Shown one piece after another: positions 8,856 to 17,746 of a DNA stretch of 64,000 bases. Origin of the DNA: Endozoicomonas sp. OPT23 (GTDB lineage: Bacteria > Pseudomonadota > Gammaproteobacteria > Pseudomonadales > Endozoicomonadaceae); assembly GCF_009653635.1 (NCBI RefSeq), contig NZ_PPFD01000002.1, positions 372,001 to 436,000 of the forward strand, given 5' to 3'. The notes under the pieces are model-generated. The model did no database searches and was not told where the DNA came from. It saw nothing but the letters and a program-made list of their open reading frames with translations. The number at the start of each line of letters is the position of its first letter. Position 1 is the stretch's first letter. The translations under genes and the position numbers were made by a program.

Positions 8856-10259
8856 TTAGAGATTTTCTTCTGCGTAAGCCGCCAGAGGTGAGCGTGGCAC
8901 GCCCTTCAGCTGTATAGCTCCGCCATGAGGGAAGTTTTTAAACCTCTCGGTCATATAAGTTAACCCTGAGCTGGTGGGCGCAAGATAAGGTGTGTCTATC
9001 TGGGCAAGGTTACCAAGACAGATCACCTTACTGCCGGCACCGGCACGGGTGATGATGGTTTTGATCTGGTGAGGGGTCAGGTTCTGACACTCATCGATCA
9101 GAATCAAACTCTGCTGGAAACTTCGGCCCCGAATGTAATTCAGGGACTTAAAGTGCAGCGGAACCTGATTCAGAATGTAATCAACACTGCCATTGGTTGA
9201 TTCATCATCACAGTGCAATGCTTCAAGGTTATCGGTAATGGCACCCAGCCAGGGTTCCATCTTCTCGGCCTCGGTACCGGGAAGGAAACCGATGTCTTCA
9301 TCAAGTCCTCTGGTTGAGCGAGTAGCAATGATCCGTCGGAACTGTTTGGTAGCAACAGTCATCTCTATCGCTGCTGCCAGTGCCAGAATGGTTTTACCCG
9401 AACCGGCAGCACCGGTCAGATTCACCAGGTGGATATCAGGGTCCAGTAACAGATTCAACGACATGGCCTGATAGATATCCAGTGGTCGCAGCCCCCAGGC
9501 TTCCTGATTCATCAGGCTTTCCCGGCTTATATGTTGCAGCTGAACTTCATCTTTGGTGATGCCATTAACCCTTGCCACAAACCCAGTGTCGTCCAGGAAA
9601 AACTGATTGAGAAAAACATCTTCTCCAAGATCAGTCTTTAACAAGTGGTGGTAGGTGACACCTTCCTGCTGTTCGGTCTGAACCTGGCTGATTCTATCCC
9701 AGAAGTTACCGTCGAAATGGCGGTAGCCTTTGTTCAGCAGTTCAATATCGGTAACCAGTTGGTCGCTGTGGTAATCCTCCGTTGGAATGCCGCAACCTCT
9801 GGCCTTGAGTCGCATGTTGATGTCTTTGGTTACCAGGGCGACCTGGGCACCGGGATGTGTTTCCTGAAAGTGACAGATGTCGTTGATTATACGGTTGTCG
9901 TTGTTGCTGGTTGGCAGAGTGGTGATATTGTCCTGAAGATGAGAGCGAAGGATGGATAATTTCCCATGGGGCTCTGATTTATCTCCACGGGTGATGGGTA
10001 TGCCTGCTTCTATCTCCGAGGGTGAGGCGTTACCCAGTATCTGGTCAATAAGCCTGATGGCCTGGCGGCAATCTGCTGCGATGGTTTGTTTGCCGTTTTT
10101 GAGCTTGTCCAGTTCTTCCAGAACTGTCATGGGGATGAGCACGTTGTGCTCTTCGAAGTTTAAGATTGAGTTTGGATCGTGTATTAGAACGTTGCTATCG
10201 AGTATGTAGGTTATGGTTTCGGTTGAGATGATCGGCCTGGCTTCCAAGGCGTGTCCCAT
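8856..10259 (-). CDS. PIN domain - PhoH ATPase fusion protein
   Basis: A 467-residue protein with an N-terminal PIN ribonuclease-like domain (about 15-150: YILDSNVLIHDP, LEELDKLK, ALVTKDINMRLKA, all acidic-residue motifs) and a C-terminal PhoH-type P-loop ATPase. The ATPase carries Walker A GAAGSGKT and Walker B LILIDECQNL followed by TRAGAGSKVICLGN. Proteins with this architecture (PhoH2/YlaK class) are thought to act as RNA-unwinding nucleases; a specific role here cannot be read from context. It is not the ybeZ-type phoH of the ybeY operon. GGGGA precedes the ATG by eight bases. Confidence 0.9.
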   Translation of the reverse strand: MGHALEARPIISTETITYILDSNVLIHDPNSILNFEEHNVLIPMTVLEELDKLKNGKQTIAADCRQAIRLIDQILGNASPSEIEAGIPITRGDKSEPHGKLSILRSHLQDNITTLPTSNNDNRIINDICHFQETHPGAQVALVTKDINMRLKARGCGIPTEDYHSDQLVTDIELLNKGYRHFDGNFWDRISQVQTEQQEGVTYHHLLKTDLGEDVFLNQFFLDDTGFVARVNGITKDEVQLQHISRESLMNQEAWGLRPLDIYQAMSLNLLLDPDIHLVNLTGAAGSGKTILALAAAIEMTVATKQFRRIIATRSTRGLDEDIGFLPGTEAEKMEPWLGAITDNLEALHCDDESTNGSVDYILNQVPLHFKSLNYIRGRSFQQSLILIDECQNLTPHQIKTIITRAGAGSKVICLGNLAQIDTPYLAPTSSGLTYMTERFKNFPHGGAIQLKGVPRSPLAAYAEENL

Positions 10260-10499
10260 AGGCAGTTTCCCCGTCCGTGTTTTGGATCACTCACTTTTAA
10301 TTCTTAACAAAAAGAACCAACTCAGCAAGTTAAAAATGTTATCGGAAATAAAAAAACATTCTTGTGTGAACAAATGCTTCTACTGCTGAAGAATTAATTC
10401 TAAACTGGGGAAATGACATTTCTATTTCTGCTTATAAATCTTACAGAAATGTTTACCGTTGATCGTTTGACGTGTGCAGAAAAGAGAGAGTTTCCATGC

Positions 10500-10518
10500 C
10501 AGAGTCACTAAAACTCTG
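10500..10518 (-). terminator. Weak hairpin 3' of rhlB
   Basis: CAGAGT and ACTCTG pair as a 6-bp stem with a 7-base loop, 25 bases beyond the rhlB stop. There is no T-run after it. The rest of 10260-10499, between rhlB and the phoH-type gene, shows no ORF or recognisable site. Confidence 0.3.
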
Positions 10519-10542
10519 ACACAGAAATGACGAACAGCTTAC

Positions 10543-11937
10543 TTATTTCAGCAATTCTGCCGGTGGGTATTCAAGCTTCAGTTTGGTGTTCAGCAGAGTT
10601 TCCAGATCTGGTAGAAGGAAGGAGTCTTCCTCACAGGCAAAGCTGATGCTGGTACCTGTCGCGCCAGCACGGCCGGTACGACCAATGCGGTGAACATAGT
10701 CTTCCGGATCTTCCGGCAGGTTAAAGTTAATAACGTGGCTGATGCCATCGATATGAATGCCTCGACCGGCTACATCTGTTGCAACCAGTACTTTCAGCTG
10801 GGCTGCCTTGAACTGTTCCAGTACCTTGATACGTTTCTTTTGGGGAACCTCTCCCGACAACATGTCCGCTTTAACGCCTTTCCTCTGTAGCTTTTCAGTC
10901 AGATTGCGGGTCTGGTCACGTCGATTAGTAAAGACGATGACACGCTCAATTTCTTTACTGTTCACCAGGTTCATCAGTAGCGGAAATTTTTGCTCGTGAG
11001 TCACGATATAGAGCTTCTGATCAACAGTATCAGTCGCTACGCTGTCAGGCTCAATCTCAACTTTGACTGGGTTGTAGGTCCACTGTTCTCCCAAGCGCAG
11101 AACATCATCCGTAAAGGTGGCTGAGAACAACAGGGTCTGACGGTCGCCCGGACGAGGCGTCATACGGATGATGCGACGAACCTGAGGAATAAAGCCCATA
11201 TCCAGCATACGGTCGGCTTCGTCAATGATCATGGTTTCGGTCAGATCAAGAAATAGGTCCTTACGCTCACAGTAATCCAGCAATCGACCAGGTGTAGCCA
11301 CCAGAATATCAACGAAGTTGCCGTGAATCTTGCTGCGCTGCTTGTCGTAATCCATACCGCCAACCACTGTTACCACGTTCAGTGGCAGGTATTTGGTCAG
11401 GTCTTCAGCATCCTTACCAATCTGCAATGCCAGCTCACGAGTTGGAGCGATGACAACCGCTCGGGGCTCGCCAAGGAAGCGCTCATCAGGGGCAGGAATA
11501 TCAATTAGCTGTTTGATGGTACTGATCAGGAAGGCCGCGGTTTTACCGGTGCCTGTCTGAGCCTTACCAATGGCATCACGGCCGGCAATGGTACTGCCCA
11601 GTACTTCTGCCTGAATCGGTGTGCAGTATTTGAAGCCGGAGTCATGAATGGCACGCATCAAGCCTTCAGGCAGGTCGAAGTCGTGGAAGCGTGACTTGCC
11701 TTCTTCAGGCTCAACCTTGAATTCACTGAGATCCCAGGGTGGCGGCGCTTTCTTCTGCGGCTTTTTGCCATGGCTGCTTCTTGGGTGGCTCGGGTGGGCT
11801 GGATTCTGGGATCGCTTGCCCTTGTCTTTTTTGTCTTCAGTGCTCTTTTTCCGGCTGCCACCCTTATTGGATGGGGCTTTGGACTCAGGAGCTGAAGGCT
11901 GTTTTTTTCTGCCAAACAGGCCAAATAAACCGCTCAA
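10543..11937 (-). CDS. rhlB: DEAD-box ATP-dependent RNA helicase RhlB
   Basis: A 464-residue DEAD-box helicase with all core motifs in order: Q-motif region [11 protein letters not shown], Walker [22 protein letters not shown] within [24 protein letters not shown], and [13 protein letters not shown] with [11 protein letters not shown] lysine-, serine- and proline-rich extension of about 75 residues precedes the core, as in Pseudomonas RhlB. The enterobacterial form lacks such a long leader. RhlB works with RNase E and PNPase in mRNA decay. RhlB is the best fit, but a RhlE-like assignment cannot be fully excluded by eye. Confidence 0.85.
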   Translation of the reverse strand: MSGLFGLFGRKKQPSAPESKAPSNKGGSRKKSTEDKKDKGKRSQNPAHPSHPRSSHGKKPQKKAPPPWDLSEFKVEPEEGKSRFHDFDLPEGLMRAIHDSGFKYCTPIQAEVLGSTIAGRDAIGKAQTGTGKTAAFLISTIKQLIDIPAPDERFLGEPRAVVIAPTRELALQIGKDAEDLTKYLPLNVVTVVGGMDYDKQRSKIHGNFVDILVATPGRLLDYCERKDLFLDLTETMIIDEADRMLDMGFIPQVRRIIRMTPRPGDRQTLLFSATFTDDVLRLGEQWTYNPVKVEIEPDSVATDTVDQKLYIVTHEQKFPLLMNLVNSKEIERVIVFTNRRDQTRNLTEKLQRKGVKADMLSGEVPQKKRIKVLEQFKAAQLKVLVATDVAGRGIHIDGISHVINFNLPEDPEDYVHRIGRTGRAGATGTSISFACEEDSFLLPDLETLLNTKLKLEYPPAELLK

Positions 11938-12203
11938 TGTTTTAATCTCGTTCCATAGTGGTATTCGCTTCCCGATGAGGTCTTACAAATCTGGTGCTGC
12001 CCGATCGGGGGATAGGTTGCCAAACTCTGCTCCTGCCCATAACGATGAAATCGGGCATATGTTCGTTGAAGTCAGAAAAGGCACAGGTACATCGCAATTA
12101 TGTACCGGAACGCCACAGGGCTTTTGATCTCGATTCTGCGGCGTCAGGCTCTGAATCAGAGCTTATAAAGGATTTTAAGGGAAACGGGGGCGGAAAGCGA
12201 AGA

Positions 12204-12515
12204 TCAGTCTTCAGGCTGGTCTTTATGCTCCTGATCTTCTTCATTCTGTTTTCTGCGGTTGCGCATGTAAAGATTGCTCGGTTCGCTCTTTTTAGTGACC
12301 TTGCGCTTCTTGTTCTTCAGTTTGGATTTGTAGAGCTGCATCAGAAGAGTTTGATCAGGCAGATGCTTGACAGAACGGTTTTTAAAAAAGCCAAAGAAGA
12401 AGGTCGACTCCTCCGCAAACTTCATGGTTTTAGACAGAATGGTCTCTTTCTCAGTGGGTTTGTCAGTTCCCTGAGTGAACAACTGCATAAAACTTTTAAC
12501 CGGGCCTACATCCAT
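12204..12515 (-). CDS. Small highly basic hypothetical protein
   Basis: A 103-residue ORF starting MDVGPVKSFMQLF; GAGG lies nine bases before its ATG. I recognise no family. The first half looks folded (ESTFFFGFFKNRSVKHLPDQTLLMQLY). The C-terminal 40 residues are dominated by lysine, arginine, glutamate and glutamine (KSKLKNKKRKVTKK and beyond), suggesting a nucleic-acid-binding or disordered tail. It lies between rhlB and pyrI on the same strand as both. A competing plus-strand ORF covers the region but has no ribosome-binding site. Moderate confidence that it is a gene, none about function. Confidence 0.5.
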   Translation of the reverse strand: MDVGPVKSFMQLFTQGTDKPTEKETILSKTMKFAEESTFFFGFFKNRSVKHLPDQTLLMQLYKSKLKNKKRKVTKKSEPSNLYMRNRRKQNEEDQEHKDQPED

Positions 12516-12552
12516 ACTTCTTCCCTCTGTCCTGCTGCCTGTTCTTCGAAAC

Positions 12553-12650
12553 AAGTGTATGAATACATCTGATCGAATATGTAATGGTTATTTGCCCGCC
12601 GCAGGCGGGCAAATAACCTCTGATTTCGAATGTCCGGGTGTTTACACCCA
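12553..12650 (-). repeat. Palindromic intergenic element, copy 1 (minus orientation)
   Basis: A 15-bp perfect stem, GGTTATTTGCCCGCC (12586-12600) and its complement (12604-12618), has a 3-base loop. It is flanked by the family's conserved outer sequences: ATATTCGAT-like on one side and CGGACATTCGAA on the other. It lies between the small basic protein and pyrI. The remaining 12651-12803 shows nothing else recognisable. Confidence 0.8.
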
Positions 12651-12803
12651 AGGCATTGAAAAGGCAGAAGATACTTTCAATCTAGGTTTTGATATTCAGT
12701 TGAGGTATTAGACTAAAGTCACAGAAAATAGTTCTTTGATTCTAACTAATTGATATAGAAGGAAATGATTGGCTGCAAACCAGGCGGCCTGCAGCATGAA
12801 CGG

Positions 12804-13259
12804 TCAGATCTCAGCAACAATATTCTTACTGAATGACTTCTCGCAGTAATGGCACTTCAGACGGATATCATCTTCTTTTTCCTTAAGATGGAAGAAGCTG
12901 CTAACTGGTTCATTATGTGTAATGCAATTGGAGTTAGGGCAGGAGAAAGCACCTTTTAGCGTTTCCGGTACAGCCATGCTGAATTTCTCAACCACATCGT
13001 ATTCTTCAATAACATTGATGGTGGCGCCCTGGGCAAACAGAGCCAGCTGGTTGGCTTCCTGTTCGGTGAATTTCAGGTCGCTGACCTTGATAATGTCCTT
13101 ACGACCCTGAGCCTTACTGGGCAGGTTGAAACCAACAGTAATGCTGACATCGGAATCAAGCAGGTGCAGACGCTCAAGAATCTTAACGCCCTGACCGGCT
13201 GGAATATGGTCGATCACAGTGCCCTGACAAATGGCTTCTACCTGTAATTTATTCGTCAT
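12804..13259 (-). CDS. pyrI: Aspartate carbamoyltransferase regulatory chain
   Basis: A 151-residue regulatory subunit that binds ATP or CTP/UTP and assembles with PyrB into the allosteric dodecamer. The allosteric domain begins LQVEAICQGTVIDHIPAGQG. The C-terminal zinc domain has its four cysteines at 107, 112, 136 and 139 (CPNSNC and CHYC). The ATG at 13259 is preceded by GGAG; an earlier in-frame start would add five residues. It follows pyrB by 11 bases, so the two are cotranscribed in the enteric pyrBI order. Confidence 0.97.
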   Translation of the reverse strand: MTNKLQVEAICQGTVIDHIPAGQGVKILERLHLLDSDVSITVGFNLPSKAQGRKDIIKVSDLKFTEQEANQLALFAQGATINVIEEYDVVEKFSMAVPETLKGAFSCPNSNCITHNEPVSSFFHLKEKEDDIRLKCHYCEKSFSKNIVAEI

Positions 13260-13270
13260 TGTTCTGCTCC

Positions 13271-14209
13271 TCAAACCTTCTCATTCAGTAGCAGTGCCAG
13301 CAGCGCCTGGCGGGCATAGACACCGTTTTCAGCCTGTTGGAAGTAATAAGCGAAATCAGTGCTGTCTACTTCAACCTGAATCTCATCCACTCTTGGTAGC
13401 GGGTGCAGAACCTTGAGATTGGCTTTAGCGTTGGTCAGAGAGTCCAGCCCCAGAATGTAGTTGGAGGCGATGTGTTTGTATTCGGTCTCATCAAATCGCT
13501 CTTTCTGTACTCGAGTCATATAGATAATGTCTGACTCGGAAGCAACAGATTCAATGCTCTCTCCCCGCTGGTACCTGATGCCTTTCTCGTCCAGCTCTTC
13601 CAGAATGTAATCTGGCATATAGAGCGCATCAGGTGCAATAAAGGTGAACTCAGCGCCAAACAGGGATAATGCCTGAGTCAGGGAGTGAACGGTTCGGCCG
13701 TATTTGAGGTCACCCACAAAAGTAATTTTCAGGTTATCCAGTTTGCCCTGACATTCTTTGATGCTGAACAGATCCAGCAGAGTCTGAGTCGGGTGCTGAT
13801 TGGAACCATCGCCACCATTAATGACAGGTACACCAGAAAACTCGGAAGCCAGTCTGGCAGCACCTTCCTGAGGATGACGCATGATAAAGGCATCGGTGTA
13901 GGAACTGATGATTTTGACCGTATCTGACAGTGTTTCACCTTTCTTGGCAGAGGTGTTGCTGCTGTCGGAGAATCCGATCAAGGTTCCGCCAAGGCGTTGT
14001 ACCGCCGTTTCAAAAGATAAGCGAGTACGAGTTGAAGCTTCAAAGAAGCAGCTGGCAATCACCTTTCCTGCCAGCAGGTCTGGCCGGGGAGAGGCCTTCA
14101 GTTCGGCGGCGGTATCCAGAATCAACTCAAGATCTGACCGGCTGAGATCTGCGATGGATATGATGTCTTTTTGATGTAGCGGGTTTTTCACAAGTGTTAC
14201 CTGTTCCAC
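13271..14209 (-). CDS. pyrB: Aspartate carbamoyltransferase catalytic chain
   Basis: A 312-residue enzyme for the committed step of pyrimidine synthesis, condensing carbamoyl phosphate and aspartate. The carbamoyl-phosphate loop [12 protein letters not shown] is intact. Further motifs are the 80s-loop [46 protein letters not shown] and HPLPRVDEI. Length and the paired pyrI place it in the class B, E. coli-like enzyme. A terminator-like hairpin about 100 bases upstream may attenuate the operon. Confidence 0.97.
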   Translation of the reverse strand: MEQVTLVKNPLHQKDIISIADLSRSDLELILDTAAELKASPRPDLLAGKVIASCFFEASTRTRLSFETAVQRLGGTLIGFSDSSNTSAKKGETLSDTVKIISSYTDAFIMRHPQEGAARLASEFSGVPVINGGDGSNQHPTQTLLDLFSIKECQGKLDNLKITFVGDLKYGRTVHSLTQALSLFGAEFTFIAPDALYMPDYILEELDEKGIRYQRGESIESVASESDIIYMTRVQKERFDETEYKHIASNYILGLDSLTNAKANLKVLHPLPRVDEIQVEVDSTDFAYYFQQAENGVYARQALLALLLNEKV

Positions 14210-14306
14210 GAAAGTTATACGGCTGACGGTGGTATCAGCTGTTTTATTGTCCTATGGCTGCCATGTTCGACTTAAGAACAGTTGTTCGGGCTATAAAAAA
14301 CGGGCT

Positions 14307-14340
14307 AAAAAAAAGCCCCTGAAAAAGGGGCTTTTTAAAA
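14307..14340 (-). terminator. Intrinsic terminator / candidate pyrBI attenuator
   Basis: A 10-bp stem, AAAAAGCCCC with GGGGCTTTTT, has a 7-base loop and is followed on the minus strand by eight T residues. It lies 98 bases upstream of pyrB and 112 bases downstream of the acetolactate-decarboxylase-like gene. It could terminate that gene, or act as a UTP-sensitive attenuator for pyrBI as in E. coli. Confidence 0.8.
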
Positions 14341-14418
14341 ATACCGGGAAACGCAGAAGGCTTTGCCTGCGTCGACAGTTCGTTTTGTTGTGATCAGCAA
14401 TAAATGAACGATGCTCAC
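14335..14418 (-). CDS. Possible PyrL-like leader peptide
   Basis: A GTG-initiated 27-codon ORF (beginning SIVHLLLITTKR, ending CVSRYF) ends in TAA exactly at the 5' edge of the terminator stem. A ribosome reaching the stop codon would cover the stem. The last codons are U-rich, as expected where RNA polymerase pauses at low UTP. There is no clear Shine-Dalgarno sequence, so this is a hypothesis. Confidence 0.3.
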   Translation of the reverse strand: MSIVHLLLITTKRTVDAGKAFCVSRYF

Positions 14419-14451
14419 CGATATTGAATCCGTTTGTAAACTAACACCAAG

Positions 14452-15306
14452 TTAATAAAGCCCGTGAGCAATGGCAAGCTTCTGAGGCAAATTGTCGGCC
14501 ATTGTACGGAACATTAACAGTGGGTCAATACGTCGGATGTGGTCTGTTGTAATCATCGGAAACGTCAGTATGGTGATACTGAATGCATCTGCTTTCAGAA
14601 TTGAGGATGATGGTGTGCATTTGATCTTGATGGCTTCGAGGTTATCAATTTCAACTCTACTGATACCCGTTTGCAGAGCAATAACATAGCCACCAACTTT
14701 CCGGCTGCTATCGATAAAGTGGAAGTGGTATCCCGGTGTATTGAACCTGGACATATGCTCCGGGTACCTGAAGCCAACCAGAGAACCCTGCTGAAGTCTA
14801 AGATCCAGTGCTTGCTTATCCACGCGTTTTTCATCCTCAAGCCGAATAGCTGGCACCTGGTCAGGCAGGCTACGTAGTGAAATAGAGCGGAAAGTGCCTT
14901 CGATATGAATGGCTTGAACGTGGTTTTTATTATCAATAGATTGGTCGAGAAACCTCTTGAGTGCGGGCAGATCCAGGTCTTCTGTTACAGCTAACGTTTT
15001 TTCAGGTTTGAAGTTACCGACTACGGCAAAGGGGGCTTTCATCGCTGGAGTTGCGGGATAAACACGGCCATTCGCTTTGCTCAGATAATACTCGCCATTC
15101 AGAGCAATTAATTCATCACCAATGCGTGGAAAAGTGCCTACGCCAAAATTCCCTTTTCTGGCCAGCTGCATAACCTTGATGTGCTTGCTTGTGTCTTTCA
15201 GAGACAGGTGCAAGGGGGTTGAGAACTGAAACAGCGTACGTTCTTGCTGGCACTGAGTTTCCAATGAGATCAGCAGAAGTACTGACAATAGCCAAATGTA
15301 TTTCAT
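14452..15306 (-). CDS. Exported acetolactate decarboxylase-like protein
   Basis: The 284-residue product begins with a Sec signal peptide (MKYIWLLSVLLLISLETQ). The mature part follows alpha-acetolactate decarboxylase (BudA/AlsD): GNFGVGTFPRIGDELIALNG (E65), APFAVVGNFKP, GTFRSISLRSLPDQ (R145), GSLVGFRYPEHM and GYHFHFIDSSRKVGGYV. BudA normally binds zinc through three histidines, HxH and a later GGH. Here H194 and H196 are kept but the third position is Y207. The enzyme family makes acetoin from acetolactate. With a missing ligand, activity is uncertain. No acetolactate synthase lies nearby. It may instead be a periplasmic protein that reuses the fold. Confidence 0.75.
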   Translation of the reverse strand: MKYIWLLSVLLLISLETQCQQERTLFQFSTPLHLSLKDTSKHIKVMQLARKGNFGVGTFPRIGDELIALNGEYYLSKANGRVYPATPAMKAPFAVVGNFKPEKTLAVTEDLDLPALKRFLDQSIDNKNHVQAIHIEGTFRSISLRSLPDQVPAIRLEDEKRVDKQALDLRLQQGSLVGFRYPEHMSRFNTPGYHFHFIDSSRKVGGYVIALQTGISRVEIDNLEAIKIKCTPSSSILKADAFSITILTFPMITTDHIRRIDPLLMFRTMADNLPQKLAIAHGLY

Positions 15307-15384
15307 AGTTCATATTTATTATTTTTTGGAAGCTTGAGTGTAGATGGTATTTCTGCTTCAGCCAGAAATGCTTCAAGGAATAAA

Positions 15385-17151
15385 TTAAGGCTGGTACCAC
15401 CAGTTATTCATATCAAGCCAGAACAGCTGGTCCATGGGAGGATGATGAAGGTGTTTCCAGTAAGAGAAGTGCGACTTGTTGGAGTACCATTTGGGAATCA
15501 TATAGTGGCCATGAATCAGGATTCGATCCAGTGCTCTGCAGATAGGAAGAAGGTCTTTGTATTCTTCAGCAGTGACCAGTTCTGACAGTAGAAAGTCAAT
15601 GGCTGGGTTTTGAACGCCGGCAACGTTGCCGCTGCGTTTTTCCATTGCCATTTTACTGCTCCAGGTGTTGTATATTTCAGTGCCTGGATAGACAGACTGG
15701 AAGTAGTGCCAGTCAACCATATCGAAATCAAAGCTTCTTACCCGATCACGAAACTGGCTCTGGTCCAAAGTAATGATTCTCAGCTCAACACCGACGCTGG
15801 CGAGGCTCTTTTTGAAAGGAAGCAGTAATCTCTCCTGTTTTGGGTCGGCCGTCAGTAATTTAATGCTCAAGGGTTTCAAACTTTTATTATCAATCATTTT
15901 GCTGTCTTTCAGCTGATAGCCAGCAGTCTTAAACAGCCCTATGATTTTTTTCTGTTCCGATCGTTTGTTGCGATTTGAGTTGCCTGTAGCAGGCGAAATG
16001 GGCTCATTGAATACTGTTTCCGGAAGCTCTTTTCTATAGTTGGAAAGTAGTTCCAGTTCACGGCCTTCAGGAAGCCCTTTAGCCATAAGTGTTGTGCCGG
16101 TAAAAAAGCTGGTGAATCTTTGGTAATCCCCATAAAGCAGCTTCTCGTTAATCCATTGGAAATCCAGTGAAGCGATCAATGCTTTTCTCAACGCCACATT
16201 TTGAAATACCGGGCGACGCAGGTTGAACACAAGTCCTGTCATCCCTGCCGGATAAGTGAAATCAACCGTTTCCCTGATCACCTTACCTTTGTTCAGCGCA
16301 GGAAAGTCATAGGCCTGATGCCAGAGGCGAATGTCAGGCTCAATATAAATATCAAACTCACCAGCTTTAAAGCCTTCAAAAGAAGCGTGCTGATCTCGGA
16401 GATAGTCCACTCTAATCTGGTCGAAGTTGTAGCGTCCTTTATTCACCGGAAGGTTGGCAGCCCAGAAATTCGGAACCCGTTGGTAAACAATGCTGTGCCC
16501 CGGCTTTACCGATGAAACCTGATAAGGCCCGCTGGTGACAAAGGAGTAGAGGTGTTTGTCTGAAAAATTCTGATTTGACCAATACGACTTGGACAATATT
16601 CTGAGATAAGCCAGCAGACTGACAGCCTTGCGGCTGGGGTTTGTTACAGGAAAACGAATGCGGTGTTTACTCAATAGTTCGGGCTCTCCAATATCCTTGT
16701 AGAGGTTCTTCATGAATAATGAGCTGGAATTTTTATAAGAGTTAAAACTGAATTTAAGGTCTTCAGAGGTGATGGGGCTACCGTCACTGAATTGTGCTTT
16801 GGGATTGATGTTAAAAGTGACCCAGCTGTAATCATCAGCATGTTCCAGCGACTCGGCGATCATGGGGTACATGGAGTAGGGCTCGTCAAGGGAGCGAACC
16901 ATCAAAGGCGAGTGCTGCTGAAACAGATAGTCAGGTAGCATGCCTTTGCCCACAAAAGGGTTCAGGCTGTCAAAACTGCCTGTTCTGACCTCCCTGAGCA
17001 TACCTCCCTTGGGGGCTTTGGGGTTAACGTAGTTAAAGTGAGTAAAACCGTCTGCGTATTTGCAGTCGCCCACCAGGCAGAAAGAAGTTAGTTTTGCCGC
17101 AGCAGAAAGCGGAGAAGCTAATAAAAACAGAATGAGCCAGACAAATTTCAT
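15385..17151 (-). CDS. ABC transporter substrate-binding protein, family 5 (YejA-like)
   Basis: A 588-residue periplasmic protein with a cleavable signal peptide (MKFVWLILFLLASPLSAAA). The family 5 signature for dipeptide/oligopeptide binding is visible: HFNYVNPKAPKGGMLREV, FDSLNPFVGKG, then FNINPKAQFSDGSPITSEDLKFSF. The ending WYSNKSHFSYW resembles YejA. No permease or ATPase genes are adjacent, so the ligand and partner transporter are unknown. It lies 78 bases upstream of the acetolactate-decarboxylase-like gene on the same strand and may share its transcript. Confidence 0.88.
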   Translation of the reverse strand: MKFVWLILFLLASPLSAAAKLTSFCLVGDCKYADGFTHFNYVNPKAPKGGMLREVRTGSFDSLNPFVGKGMLPDYLFQQHSPLMVRSLDEPYSMYPMIAESLEHADDYSWVTFNINPKAQFSDGSPITSEDLKFSFNSYKNSSSLFMKNLYKDIGEPELLSKHRIRFPVTNPSRKAVSLLAYLRILSKSYWSNQNFSDKHLYSFVTSGPYQVSSVKPGHSIVYQRVPNFWAANLPVNKGRYNFDQIRVDYLRDQHASFEGFKAGEFDIYIEPDIRLWHQAYDFPALNKGKVIRETVDFTYPAGMTGLVFNLRRPVFQNVALRKALIASLDFQWINEKLLYGDYQRFTSFFTGTTLMAKGLPEGRELELLSNYRKELPETVFNEPISPATGNSNRNKRSEQKKIIGLFKTAGYQLKDSKMIDNKSLKPLSIKLLTADPKQERLLLPFKKSLASVGVELRIITLDQSQFRDRVRSFDFDMVDWHYFQSVYPGTEIYNTWSSKMAMEKRSGNVAGVQNPAIDFLLSELVTAEEYKDLLPICRALDRILIHGHYMIPKWYSNKSHFSYWKHLHHPPMDQLFWLDMNNWWYQP

Positions 17152-17349
17152 GGTTTATGTTTCTGCCGATATTGGAATTTTTTGAGAGCGTCCCTAGCCT
17201 GAGCTTCTCAATATCGTATTAACTCTAGTCGATCTTATGTCCAGCTTCAGGTCGTTATGAGAAACAATAAATTTAAGTGGAATGAGATCCTTTTCAAGGA
17301 TAGAGAAAGACAGGAAGAGCAAGGTTTTGTATGAGCACAAAGGCAAAAC

Positions 17350-17625
17350 TTACTTTTTTATATGGCAACCGCCAGGAATTTCCACCGTCAGATCACCTTT
17401 GGCCTGACAGCAGCAAGGCAAAATTCGGCCTTCCGGGACATAGGCGATGGGGTCAGCGAAGTACTCAACCTCACCGTCGACTAACTGCACCTGACAACTG
17501 CCACAGAAGCCTTCACGGCATTGGTAATCGACATCGATATTTTGAGACTCAAGTGCTTCCAGCAGATTGAGTTCAGTGCGGGGGATAAAACTGAAACCTT
17601 CCATGATTTTGACAATGTTAGCCAT
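17350..17625 (-). CDS. yfaE: YfaE-type [2Fe-2S] ferredoxin for ribonucleotide reductase
   Basis: A 91-residue plant-type ferredoxin. Its cluster ligands lie in CREGFCGSCQ and, near the C terminus, CCCQA. In E. coli YfaE, encoded just after nrdB, supplies electrons to regenerate the diferric-tyrosyl radical cofactor of NrdB. The same order nrdA-nrdB-yfaE is kept here. A 121-bp gap separates it from nrdB and contains an 8-bp hairpin (17657-17675), so some transcript processing or a weak internal promoter is possible. Confidence 0.93.
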   Translation of the reverse strand: MANIVKIMEGFSFIPRTELNLLEALESQNIDVDYQCREGFCGSCQVQLVDGEVEYFADPIAYVPEGRILPCCCQAKGDLTVEIPGGCHIKK

Positions 17626-17746
17626 TCTTGCTCCTGATTTGCTGACGCTGCTTTCACAATCTCTATGAGAGATTGCTGAAAAACAGTGCTGGAAACCGGC
17701 AGTGGCTCAATCCTTGAGTACACTGCCGAATGGTTCATCAATTCGG

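Noticed and set aside
11648-12572. Plus-strand ORFs overlapping rhlB and the small basic gene
   Set aside because: They mirror conserved coding sequence on the minus strand, lack ribosome-binding sites and match no family.
17331-17570. Plus-strand ORF with an AGGA upstream, antisense to yfaE
   Set aside because: The product has no family resemblance and the yfaE frame is complete with its cluster cysteines.
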